Assembly: GCA_002197525.1 (NCBI GenBank)
Contig: NFUN01000139.1
Location: 1-42,116 of the forward strand
DNA from: Acidobacteria subdivision 13 bacterium RH2 MAG17b
GTDB taxonomy: Bacteria > Acidobacteriota > Terriglobia > UBA7540
Reading direction: 5' to 3'
DNA length: 42,116 nt
Shown piece by piece: positions 22,631 through 30,745 of the stretch. The translations under genes and the position numbers were made by a program. How positions within the stretch are numbered: the first letter of the stretch is position 1; each line of letters opens with the position of its first letter. The notes below the pieces were generated by a model. The model saw only the letters and a list, made by a program, of their open reading frames with translations. It did no database searches and was not told the origin of the DNA.

Positions 22631-23479
22631 TCAGCGGTGAAAGTCAAAGTAAAACTGCACGTGCAGGTTGCGGCCCTTATAACCAGCCGGGAGCGGAGGC
22701 AAAGGGCTGGAGGCGTAAACCGCACGCAGCGCCGAACGGTCCACTTCCGAAACGCCGCTCGATTGCGCCAATTGCACGCCGCTGATCGACCCATCACGAA
22801 GGATATCAAATTCCACATAGACCCGGTGCGCTGAAAGAATATCGGGGCTGATGATCGAAAGGAGCCAGTCCGTGCTGATGCGGTTCTTGACCGCGTCCAC
22901 ATACCATCCGTAAAGCTGGCCAAAGTTGCCGCCTTGAAAGAGGAGAGATCCGCTTCCGCTGTTATTGACGATCTGGCCGTAATTCATCGCGGGCGTTCCC
23001 TCGGCGCCCGCCGGGATGGCGTTTGAAGGAGCCGGGAGAGGCTGCTGCTGAATCCTCTTGTTCGCCAGCACGCGCCGCTCCGGCGTTAACGCCACCTGCG
23101 TGGGTTCCTTGGTATGAACCGGAGGTAGCGGTTTTTTAAGGTTTTTGAACTTGGGGATCTTGATGGCATCCAAGAGTGGCGGCGTAGCCCTTGGCTCCGG
23201 CTGCGCCTGATAGAGGCCCGGATTCTGCGTGACGAGGGTATTCGGCGTTTGAACGACAGGTCTTGGCAACGGAACACCCGGCAGTGAGTTGACCATATTT
23301 ACGTGGATGGCGCTTCCGGAGTCCCAGCGGCTTCCCCAACCGAGGTAATGACGGAAGCCCACCAATCCGTAAACTACAGCCAAGACTACCAGTCCGAGGT
23401 GAGCCAATACAGAGGCCACCAGTGAGCCTCGCAGGCTCTCGCGCCGCCTGAATGTCAGCGGAAGGGTTGCAGCAGTCAT
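22631..23479 (-). CDS. tolA: TolA/TonB-family energy-transducing protein
   Basis: A 282-residue TonB/TolA-type protein linking the proton-driven TolQ-TolR motor to periplasmic partners. It has one N-terminal membrane anchor (SLVASVLAHLGLVVLAVVYG), a Pro/Lys-rich spanning region (about 75-155) and a C-terminal TonB domain (about 180-282) with 'YVEFDILRDGSISGVQLAQS' and 'LPPLPAGYKGRNLHVQFYFD'. By fold it is TonB-like; its place between tolR and tolB makes the TolA role most likely. It begins 62 bp after the tolR stop. Confidence 0.85.
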   Translation of the reverse strand: MTAATLPLTFRRRESLRGSLVASVLAHLGLVVLAVVYGLVGFRHYLGWGSRWDSGSAIHVNMVNSLPGVPLPRPVVQTPNTLVTQNPGLYQAQPEPRATPPLLDAIKIPKFKNLKKPLPPVHTKEPTQVALTPERRVLANKRIQQQPLPAPSNAIPAGAEGTPAMNYGQIVNNSGSGSLLFQGGNFGQLYGWYVDAVKNRISTDWLLSIISPDILSAHRVYVEFDILRDGSISGVQLAQSSGVSEVDRSALRAVYASSPLPPLPAGYKGRNLHVQFYFDFHR

Positions 23480-23541
23480 TGATCAACGGGCTCTTTCGTA
23501 TCCGAACCAAAATTGAGCGCAGGCCCGGACCCGCGCTCCGG

Positions 23542-23964
23542 TCACGGGCGCTTAGTTTCAATCGGCTGCGTGACGATACTGACGTTTGTAATCTGCGCCT
23601 GCTTGAGTACATCCATGACCTCAGCGAAAGTGCCGAATGGCACCGCGCGATCCGCGCGCAGGTATACGGGGGAGTTGAGGTCGCCCGCCAGCTTCTGGTG
23701 TACGATCGAGCCGAGAGCGTGGATATTAACGGGATTATTTCCCACATAAAGCGTCTGGGCTTTATCGATCGTAATCACCACTCTTTCACTCTTCACTAAC
23801 TTCACGGTCCGGGTTTTGGGAAGGCTTACTTCGATCCCGGATTGGAGAATGGGCGCCGTGAGCATAAAGATCACCAGCAACACCAGCACCACATCCACAA
23901 GCGGGGTGACGTTGATCTCGGACAGCGAGGTTTGCGGCGTTCCTTTAGGTGTGATAAAAGCCAT
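23542..23964 (-). CDS. tolR: Biopolymer transport protein TolR/ExbD
   Basis: A 140-residue inner-membrane protein of the ExbD/TolR family, the partner of TolQ in the proton-driven motor. A cytoplasmic N terminus (SEINVTPLVDVVLVLLVIFM) contains the conserved 'NVTPLVDVVL' with the proton-carrying Asp, one membrane helix follows, and a periplasmic domain ends 'AEVMDVLKQAQITNVSIVTQ'. It is read between tolQ and the tolA-like gene, with 42 bp and 62 bp spacers. Confidence 0.93.
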   Translation of the reverse strand: MAFITPKGTPQTSLSEINVTPLVDVVLVLLVIFMLTAPILQSGIEVSLPKTRTVKLVKSERVVITIDKAQTLYVGNNPVNIHALGSIVHQKLAGDLNSPVYLRADRAVPFGTFAEVMDVLKQAQITNVSIVTQPIETKRP

Positions 23965-24006
23965 CGTTCGAGCCGCCGGACGGACTCGCGCCCCGAGTCG
24001 CCGGAT

Positions 24007-24699
24007 TTACGTGAAGTAGCGCTCCGTCATATTAAGGAACTCCAGCGAGAACTCGTCCAACAGGCCTCCGAATTCCTTAATGCGCTGGAGATAATGATTG
24101 TAAGCGATCACGGCTGGGATGGCAGCGAAGAGTCCGGCCGCCGTTGTTACCAAGGCCTCGGAGATTCCAGGCGCCACGCTTTGCAAAGACGCCGTGCTGG
24201 CCGATCCAAGCCCGTTAAACGCATCGATAATGCCCCAGACCGTGCCGAAAAGCCCAATAAAAGGGCAAACGCTGCCTGTGGTGGCGAGCCAGCTCAGCCA
24301 GTGCTCCATGCGGCCAAGTTCTTCGGAAGCGGCGATCTGCATGGCGCGCTTCACAGCCTCAAGGCTGCGGATTTTAGGCTTGCCCGGATTTTCCGTGTAA
24401 ACAGCCTGGCTCTCAATTTCACGGTACCCGCTCCGGAACACGCCCGGCAAAGGACTCGAGCTCAACGCCTCCGCGGAGGCTCGGATTTCCGACAGCTTCT
24501 TGCTCTGCCGGAAAACCTTCATGAAATCTTGGGATTCCCGATACGCCTGCTTGAAGGCGCGGTACTTCTTAAAGATGATAGCCCAGGAAAAAACAGAAAA
24601 GAAAATCAGAATCAGCAGGACAATTCGTGCAACGAGACCTGTGTTGGCGATTAACTGAATAGGCTCACCTTGAAACCATAATAGTAGAGGGGGAACCAA
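24007..24699 (-). CDS. tolQ: Proton channel protein TolQ/ExbB
   Basis: A 230-residue inner-membrane protein of the TolQ/ExbB/MotA family, forming the proton channel of the Tol motor. It has an N-terminal helix (LVARIVLLILIFFSVFSWAI), the cytoplasmic loop with 'GRMEHWLSWLATTGSVCPFI' and the paired C-terminal helices 'GLFGTVWGIIDAF' and 'ALVTTAAGLFAAIPAVIAYN'. The start is the TTG at 24697-24699: AAGGAGG lies five bases before it, an excellent ribosome binding site, and no ATG is better placed. First gene of the tol-pal cluster. Confidence 0.94.
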   Translation of the reverse strand: MVPPLLLWFQGEPIQLIANTGLVARIVLLILIFFSVFSWAIIFKKYRAFKQAYRESQDFMKVFRQSKKLSEIRASAEALSSSPLPGVFRSGYREIESQAVYTENPGKPKIRSLEAVKRAMQIAASEELGRMEHWLSWLATTGSVCPFIGLFGTVWGIIDAFNGLGSASTASLQSVAPGISEALVTTAAGLFAAIPAVIAYNHYLQRIKEFGGLLDEFSLEFLNMTERYFT

Positions 24700-24745
24700 C
24701 GAACCTCCTTCGCATGCGCTTTTCTCCCCGCCTGCACCTGACTCG

Positions 24746-24774
24746 AACCTATCACATGCACCTTAGTGCGTCAA
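24746..24774 (-). promoter_or_regulatory. Likely promoter of the tolQ operon
   Basis: Minus-strand TTGACG (24769-24774) and TAGGTT (24746-24751) with a 17-bp spacer, 47 bp upstream of the tolQ TTG. Five of six and three of six consensus matches. A family A repeat begins 16 bp upstream of the -35. Confidence 0.4.
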
Positions 24775-24789
24775 CGAAGCGAGCGCCGG

Positions 24790-24890
24790 GGTAGTGGGTC
24801 AGTTTGGTTTTGTAGCGCCGGGCTTCAGCCCGGCACAGCCTTCAAAATGCCGACCTGAAGGTCGGCGCTACGGCAAACTGAGGCACTATC
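24790..24890. repeat. REPIN-like element, family A copy 4
   Basis: Full-length: outer termini GGTAGTGGGTCAGTTTG and CAAACTGAGGCACTATC, then GTAG plus hairpin CCGGGC-TTCA-GCCCGG, linker, and hairpin CCGACC-TGAA-GGTCGG plus CTAC in inverted orientation. The inner part is almost identical to the copy at 40785-40885. Confidence 0.85.
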
Positions 24891-24901
24891 AGCGCCCGGG
24901 T

Positions 24902-25023
24902 AGAGCCTGTGTGACAACTGCGGCTGTGGCGGCGATCTATGATCGCCGGCCTTTATTATTGAATAGCTTCGGCGCTCATAGAGCGCCGCTACAACTCAAA
25001 TCGGCAGTTGTCACACAGACTCT
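24902..25023. repeat. REPIN-like element, family B copy 2
   Basis: Termini AGAGCCTGTGTGACAACTGC and GCAGTTGTCACACAGACTCT pair with one mismatch. The interior is the reverse of copy 1 (9435-9557): hairpin GGCGATC-TAT-GATCGCC, AT-rich linker, then GGCGCTC-ATA-GAGCGCC and CTAC. It lies 11 bp after the family A copy and 33 bp before a decayed restriction gene. Confidence 0.82.
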
Positions 25024-25056
25024 GAAGGCCAGCGCTACGCCTGGAGAAGTCGCCGA

Positions 25057-26640
25057 ATGAGCAGCGCCACAATCCCACAACTCATCATCAACTCACCTTA
25101 CGAAGAGCCCGCCGAACATTGGCGGTATGACCGCGAAACGAGGACGTTCAGCCGCGTACCGGGGCGGCGGCCGGCAGGCTACATCCGGGCCACGCCGGGC
25201 GCGAAAACTTTTGATGACCCCGGTGTCTTTATCGAATTACCGCTCGTCAACCGCATCCGCGAGCGGGTGAAGGCGTGGCGCGAGCATCCCACAAACCCTT
25301 ACGCCGGGACTCACGGTGAAGAAACGTCTGCAAGTGTTGCAGGCTGCGGGGCCTGGGAATTACTACGACGAGTTCGCTCTGATGCCAGCCGGCCTGCGCG
25401 AGAAGCTCCGCCAGGGGAAAGTTCTTATCCGCAATTGGCACATGCTCATGCCGCTCGACCCGGATGCTGGGCCCCGAGTGGAAAAGAAAGGGCCGGAAAG
25501 TGACGAGGCGTTTACGCAGCGTGTGCTCGAAGACCTGGCGGGCGCACAAAATCTGGTGGTGATCAACGATGAGGCGCACCACGCCTGGCGCGTGCCGCCG
25601 AAATCGAGGATTCCCGGAGTTAGCAAGGACGAGCTCGAAGAGGCCACGCAGTGGATTGGAGGCCTGGACCGTATCCACAAGACGCGCGGCATCCTGAACT
25701 GTTTCGACTTCACGGCCACGCCGTTTGCGCCTACAGGACGGGTGAGTGGTGAGGAAACGCTGTTCGATTGGGTGGTGAGCGACTTCGGGCTGAACGACGC
25801 CATTGAATCGGGCCTCGTCAAGACGCCTCGGGGCGTGGTGAGGGACGACGGGCGTTTTAACAAAGAGTACAAGCCCCGGCTTTATCACATCTATATGGAC
25901 CCGGAGGTGAAGGGCGATCTGAACCGCCGCGCGGGATGTCTATGACCAGATGAAACCGACGTGGAAAGCCAGTCGCGAATTCCTGCTGGCACAGGTGGTC
26001 GGCATTGTCGAGCGGTTCCTTTCGAGCGATCGCATTCATATTTCGCCGCCGCTTTTCGCCCAAGATGATCTGAGGCGCCGCATTGTGATTACGCTCAATA
26101 TGACGAAGCTCGTGCAGCACCTCTGGGAGGCGATCCGGTTCAAGAATACGGAGGCGCTGGCACCGGTGTTCGACGACGAACACTCGATTCGTTCGACCAG
26201 CGCCATGCGGCCGTGGTTCACCGGGAAGCCGTGCGAGATGACAAAACGGTCGCATATCAACTTTTGTGTTTATGACAGCACCTGGGAAGCGAGTGAATCA
26301 TTCGAGCTCGACCGCAACCCGAAGGTGGCGGCGTGGGTAAAAAATGATCACTTGGGTTTCGAAATCGTGTACATCTTCAAAGGCGTGGTCCGCAAGTACC
26401 GGCCCGATTTTCTAATCCGGCTGAAGAACGGCACAATGCTGGTGCTGGAAGTGAAAGGCCAGGACTCGCAGGAAAACAAGACGAAGCGCGAATTCTTGGA
26501 CGAATGGGTGAACGCCGTAAATCAGCACGGCGGCTTCGGGCGGTGGACGTGGGGCGTGTCGCGGCCATCCCAAAGACATTGCGGATGTCTTGGAAAGTTG
26601 TCCCCCCGCCGGTCTCACCGGCCGGGCAAATACTTGCATT
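25057..26640 (+). pseudogene. Decayed restriction endonuclease/DEAH helicase (type III Res-like, BPTD_3080-type)
   Basis: Remnant of a large helicase-nuclease spread over three frames. Frame 1 (25057-25317) encodes PQLIINSPYEEPAEHW and ELPLVNRIRERVKAWRE. Frame 2 (25316-25945) holds motif II in INDEAHHAW and motif III in FDFTATPFAP. Frame 3 (from about 25935) holds the C-terminal nuclease, YRPDFLIRL...LVLEVKG, a PD-(D/E)xK-like core. A further shift near 26565 restores HPKDIADVLESC. The Walker A segment between the first two parts and most of the second helicase domain are missing, so about 500 codons remain of a protein that is usually near 900-1000. The tail runs into the 3' end of rapZ. No methyltransferase partner is present. 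Non-functional by inspection. Confidence 0.85.
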
Positions 26641-26653
26641 ATGACCCGCGCTC

Positions 26654-27691
26654 TCAGGCCGTGCTCCGGCCGATGTCGCGATGGTTGATCCGGGTTTTAT
26701 ATCCCTCGCGCTCCAGAAGCTTGGCCGTCTGCTCCGCGAGCGCCACGGAACGGTGCCGCCCGCCGGTGCAACCGAGAGCTATGGTGAGGTAGCTTTTGCC
26801 CTCGTGCAAATAATGGGGAAGAAGATAGAGGAGCAAGTCCGCAAGGCGTTTCAGGAACTCGCGCGTCTGCGGATAGCGCTCCATGTAGCGCTGCACGGCG
26901 GCATCCTTGCCGGTTTTTTCCTTGAGGTTGGGGGCGTAATTCGGGTTGGGCAGAAAGCGCACGTCGAACAACAGGTCCGCATCAGTGGGAACACCGAAGC
27001 GGAATCCGAAAGAAGTCACGGAAACCAGCATCGACTTGCGCTTTTCCAGCGCTCCAAACCGCTGCTGGATGAACTCGCGCAGCTCGTGCGGATTCATCCG
27101 TGTCGTGGGAATTACGGCGTCCGCGAGTTGCCGCATCGGCTTCAGCAACATGCGCTCGAGCCGGATGCCTTCGCGCACCGGCAGGTGGCGGCCGAGCGGG
27201 TGCGGGCGACGAGTTTCCTCAAAGCGCCTGACCAGCACATCGTCAGAAGCCTCAAGAAACACCAGAGACGGCTTCGGCTTTTCCTGGGCCAACCGCTCGT
27301 AAATGGCGGGAAGCTGGCTCAGCGCTTCTCCCTCGCGGATGTCCACCACCACCGCGGCGCGGTCGATATGACTGCCGGGCTGGCGGCAGAGATTTGCAAA
27401 CTCAGGGAGCAGGTGCACCGGAAGGTTATCCACGCAGTAAAAGCCGAGATCTTCAAACGCCTTAAGAACGGACCCCTTCCCGGAACCGCTCAGCCCGGTG
27501 ATCAGAACGAACTGCTTGAATGGTTTCCGGCTGGAGTTCTTTCTGGACGCAGCCCGAGACTTGGCGGTGGAAACCGCTGAGGTGATGTGCGCGAGGTTCC
27601 GGCCATGCTCCCCGCGAGTTTGCCGGGGTTTCGAGCGTGATGGCTTCGAGCTCAATCGGAAATCCGTGGTTGCTGCCTCTGCGTTGTCCAC
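26654..27691 (-). CDS. rapZ: RapZ/YvcJ-family nucleotide-binding protein
   Basis: RapZ binds the small RNA GlmZ in E. coli and controls amino-sugar synthesis; homologues elsewhere are nucleotide-binding regulators. The 345-residue protein has Walker A GLSGSGKGS (66-74), 'FYCVDNLPVHLLPEF', 'DIREGEAL', and a C-terminal RapZ domain with 'SFGFRFGVPTDADLLFDVRFLPNP' in part and 'IALGCTGGRHRSVALAE'. The first ~55 residues are a basic, Ser/Arg-rich extension with no counterpart in the 284-residue E. coli protein; the only start seen is GTG at 27691, so the extension may be real or partly untranslated. It is downstream of hpf, but with a 278-bp gap and no ptsN between. Confidence 0.93.
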   Translation of the reverse strand: MDNAEAATTDFRLSSKPSRSKPRQTRGEHGRNLAHITSAVSTAKSRAASRKNSSRKPFKQFVLITGLSGSGKGSVLKAFEDLGFYCVDNLPVHLLPEFANLCRQPGSHIDRAAVVVDIREGEALSQLPAIYERLAQEKPKPSLVFLEASDDVLVRRFEETRRPHPLGRHLPVREGIRLERMLLKPMRQLADAVIPTTRMNPHELREFIQQRFGALEKRKSMLVSVTSFGFRFGVPTDADLLFDVRFLPNPNYAPNLKEKTGKDAAVQRYMERYPQTREFLKRLADLLLYLLPHYLHEGKSYLTIALGCTGGRHRSVALAEQTAKLLEREGYKTRINHRDIGRSTA

Positions 27692-27731
27692 ACCGGCTAA
27701 TACCGATTGATGTCACACATAGATAAAATCT

Positions 27732-27777
27732 GGGTGGCGCAACCATGGCGATTTTGCCATGTATGTGTGCGCCACCC
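27732..27777. other. Stem-loop in the hpf-rapZ gap
   Basis: GGGTGGCGCA (27732-27741) pairs perfectly with TGCGCCACCC (27768-27777), and an inner CATGGC/GCCATG pair lies between them. It could be a transcription attenuator, RNA processing site or a mobile palindrome; no T run follows in either direction. The rest of the 27692-27969 gap shows no gene. Confidence 0.55.
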
Positions 27778-27969
27778 CGGATTAAAACTCTACGCATGAC
27801 GCAAAACTGGTATAAAGATGCTGTGGAGCCCGCGATCGTTACAGCGGCGGCCGGAATGCCGGACCCCAACAAGTCTGAACGCGGTTTGAAACCGGCAAAA
27901 GGCCCGCTCACGGCGGGAAAGACGGCCACCCCGGCTGGCACGGTGCGTTTGAAAGCCTCGCGCCCGCCG

Positions 27970-28506
27970 TCAGGGTTCAGGCTCAATGAGACCCAGCCGC
28001 CCATCTGGACGGCGGTAGATAATATTGACCCGCTCGGTCTGAACGTTGCGGAAGATCGTGAGATGCCGGGAATCCTCGCTCAGACTCTCAATCGCTTCCT
28101 CGACGGTGAGAGGCTTGATGGGAATTCTCTCGGTCGTGAGAATCTTGCGATCTTCATCGGCCCTTCTCTCCGGCATCATGACGTTAAGCGTCACGGCGGA
28201 AGCGGGAGACGTCCGGCGCTTTTTTGTACGGAGCCGTGCGAGCAGGCGCACGGCCTGGCGCTCCAGCTTATCGAGGGCGCCATTGATCGAGATGCGGGAA
28301 TCGGTGGTTTCTTCGATTCCCACCAAGGTGCGGTCACGCCACTGCACGGTGATTTCCGCGATCCGGCGATGCTTCTCCGCTGAAAGAATGACGTGAACGT
28401 CGCAATGCTCGTGCAGGACGCGGTTCAGTTTTCCCAGCCGTTCTTCCGTATACTGCCGAAGGTCTGGGGTGACTTCCATTTGCCGCCCGGTATATTCAAT
28501 GCGCAT
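27970..28506 (-). CDS. hpf: Long-form ribosome hibernation promoting factor
   Basis: A 178-residue long HPF that binds the 30S decoding centre and dimerises ribosomes into 100S particles in stationary phase. The N-terminal YfiA-like domain (1-100) starts MRIEYTGRQMEVTPDLRQY; the C-terminal dimerisation domain (about 125-178) reads 'IKPLTVEEAIESL' and 'FRNVQTERVNIIYRRPDG', ending GLIEPEP. GGGAGG lies about six bases before the ATG. It follows rpoN by 49 bp, the order seen in the proteobacterial rpoN operon. Confidence 0.95.
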   Translation of the reverse strand: MRIEYTGRQMEVTPDLRQYTEERLGKLNRVLHEHCDVHVILSAEKHRRIAEITVQWRDRTLVGIEETTDSRISINGALDKLERQAVRLLARLRTKKRRTSPASAVTLNVMMPERRADEDRKILTTERIPIKPLTVEEAIESLSEDSRHLTIFRNVQTERVNIIYRRPDGRLGLIEPEP

Positions 28507-28555
28507 GGGAAACCTCCCGGAAACGAAATTGGAACGCGCAGCCTCATAAACCGAA

Positions 28556-30007
28556 TCAAGTCTTCCTTCGGCGCTGGTGAGTGCTCGGAATTCTCATGTC
28601 TTCGCGGTACTTGGCCACAGTTCTTCGCGTAACGTGGACACCCATATCGCGCAAGCGCTGGGTGATTTGGTCGTCCGTCAACGGGCGGGCGCTGTCTTCT
28701 TCGTTAATCATCTTCTGCACGATGCGCTTCAGGTTGATTAGGGAGATGCCAGCTCCCGACGGGCCCTGAACGGACTCGGAAAAAAAGTAACGCAATTCGA
28801 ACACGCCCTGCGGAGTGTGAACGTATTTGCTGGCGACCGCCCGGCTTACCGTAGAAGGGTGGACTCCCACTTCTTCCGCCACTTCCTTGATCATCATGGG
28901 CCGCAAATAATCAAGACCCCTGTCCAAGAACTCGGCCTGACGCCGGATGATCGCTTCACAAACACGGGTAATCGTCTGCTTACGCTGCTCGATGTTTTTG
29001 AGGAATTGGAGAGCAGAGTTAAAGCGCTCTTTTACGTACCTGCGAACTTCCCCTGTGGCGTTGCCGTCGCCAATCAGGCGCCGGTAATGCCGGCTGAGAC
29101 GCAAATGGGGCAAACCCTCTTCGTTCATGATCACCCGGTAATGGTCATCCACTTTCACGAAAGCCACGTCCGGCTCGATCAACCGGGGCAGAACGTTGTT
29201 GTACCGCTGGCCAGGGCGGGGATCAAGCTTGCGGATGGTTTTAAGGCAAGCTTCGACGTCGTCCACGGAACAGTGCAGCGCCCCGGCGATCTTGCGGTAC
29301 TGCTTGTTCTCGACGTCGCTCAAATGATCCGAAACGATCCGCGCGGCCAGGCCGTCCTTCGCCTCAGCCATGCGGAGCTGAATCAGCAGACATTCGCGAA
29401 GATCGCGCGCGCCAACCCCCACCGGATCAAGCTGCTGAATCAGCGCCAGCGCCTCTTCAACGCCGCTCAGTGCGTGGTCTTCCGCCTGGGCGATTTCCTC
29501 CAAGCTAGCCGTCAGATAGCCATCCTCGTTGAGGTTGCCGATGATCGAGTACGCCGCGTTCCGCACCGCTTCCGAACACGGAGACAGGTTCACCTGCCAT
29601 TGCAGGTGCTCGGCCAAAGAGACGGGTTTTGAAACGAAATTTTCAAAAGACGGTCTTTCGATCTCCTCGGCGGCTGGCGATTTATATCCAGGGTCCAGGT
29701 AATCGTTGAAGAAGGAGCCGTAATCGACCTCCTCGAATGAATCGCGATGATCATCGGCAGGCGCGACTTGACCGTTCGGCAACTCGCCGGCGACCTCTTC
29801 TTTGTCCTTCTTTTGACCGTCTTCGAGGGTCGGAATGATGTCCGTTACTTCTTCAAGGACGGGATTCTCAACCATCTCCTGGTCAATCATCTCCCGGAGT
29901 TCCAGTTTGTTGAGCGCCAGGACGGTGACCATTTGGACCAGCCCAGGCGTCAGAATTTGCTTCTGAGCTACCCTAAGGTTGAGTCCGATTCTGGGTTGAG
30001 CTTTCAT
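28556..30007 (-). CDS. rpoN: RNA polymerase sigma-54 factor
   Basis: Sigma-54 directs RNA polymerase to -24/-12 promoters and needs ATP-driven enhancer-binding activators. The 483-residue protein has the Gln/Leu-rich region I (RVAQKQILTPGLVQMVTVL), an acidic region II, the core-binding domain and, in region III, the helix-turn-helix 'EVAEEVGVHPSTVSRAVASKY' in part and the RpoN box RRTVAKYRE (about 461-469). It is six bases downstream of lptB. I found no convincing sigma-54 promoter elsewhere in the window. Confidence 0.97.
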   Translation of the reverse strand: MKAQPRIGLNLRVAQKQILTPGLVQMVTVLALNKLELREMIDQEMVENPVLEEVTDIIPTLEDGQKKDKEEVAGELPNGQVAPADDHRDSFEEVDYGSFFNDYLDPGYKSPAAEEIERPSFENFVSKPVSLAEHLQWQVNLSPCSEAVRNAAYSIIGNLNEDGYLTASLEEIAQAEDHALSGVEEALALIQQLDPVGVGARDLRECLLIQLRMAEAKDGLAARIVSDHLSDVENKQYRKIAGALHCSVDDVEACLKTIRKLDPRPGQRYNNVLPRLIEPDVAFVKVDDHYRVIMNEEGLPHLRLSRHYRRLIGDGNATGEVRRYVKERFNSALQFLKNIEQRKQTITRVCEAIIRRQAEFLDRGLDYLRPMMIKEVAEEVGVHPSTVSRAVASKYVHTPQGVFELRYFFSESVQGPSGAGISLINLKRIVQKMINEEDSARPLTDDQITQRLRDMGVHVTRRTVAKYREDMRIPSTHQRRRKT

Positions 30008-30013
30008 TATGAG

Positions 30014-30742
30014 TTAAATTGCTAGTTTGAAATTATCCCCAAGGTAGACTCTTTTCACTTCCGAATCGTTCCCTAACTCCTCTGGAGTTCCAGAGCGGAA
30101 GATTCTTCCGCCGCTGATGATGTAGGCGCGGTCAGTGACTTGTAGTGTTTCCCGAACATTATGGTCCGTCAGCAGCACACCGATGCCTGACGCTTTGAGC
30201 TGCAGGATGATCTTTTGAATATCCAGGACGGCAAGCGGGTCTATGCCCGCAAATGGTTCATCCAAAAGGACAAAAGAAGGAGAAATCACCAGAGATCGAG
30301 CCACTTCCACGCGTCTGCGCTCACCGCCGGAAAGCAAATACCCGTAATTTCTACGCACCTTTTGCAAACCAAACTCTTCGAGCAACTCCTCAAGCCTCTC
30401 CCGGCGCTCATGGGCCGTCAGAGAAATAGTTTCAAGAATCGCCATCAGGTTCTCTTCGACGGTTAGCTTGCGAAACACCGACGGTTCTTGAGGCAGGTAG
30501 CTGATGCCGTTCCGCGCCCGCGTATACATGGGAAAACTTGAAATATCAATACCGTCGAGCAAAACTTTGCCAGCGTCCGCACCAGTCAAGCCCACGATAA
30601 TATAGAAAGTCGTGGTCTTGCCTGCCCCGTTTGGCCCAAGTAAACCGACAACTTCTCCCTGGGATATTCTTAGGCTAACACCGTCAACGACTTTGCGGCC
30701 CTTGAATGACTTGGTGAGGTCGACTGTGGAGAGGATCTGCAT
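30014..30742 (-). CDS. lptB: LPS export ABC transporter ATP-binding protein LptB
   Basis: Cytoplasmic ATPase of the LptB2FGC complex that extracts lipopolysaccharide from the inner membrane. The 242-residue protein has Walker A GPNGAGKT (36-43), the Q-loop YLPQEPSVF, signature LSGGERRR (137-144), Walker [14 protein letters not shown] and the switch His in LTDHNVRET. '[18 protein letters not shown]' is characteristic of LptB. It starts three bases after the stop of the LptC/LptA-like gene and is followed by rpoN. Confidence 0.96.
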   Translation of the reverse strand: MQILSTVDLTKSFKGRKVVDGVSLRISQGEVVGLLGPNGAGKTTTFYIIVGLTGADAGKVLLDGIDISSFPMYTRARNGISYLPQEPSVFRKLTVEENLMAILETISLTAHERRERLEELLEEFGLQKVRRNYGYLLSGGERRRVEVARSLVISPSFVLLDEPFAGIDPLAVLDIQKIILQLKASGIGVLLTDHNVRETLQVTDRAYIISGGRIFRSGTPEELGNDSEVKRVYLGDNFKLAI

Positions 30743-30745
30743 GGT

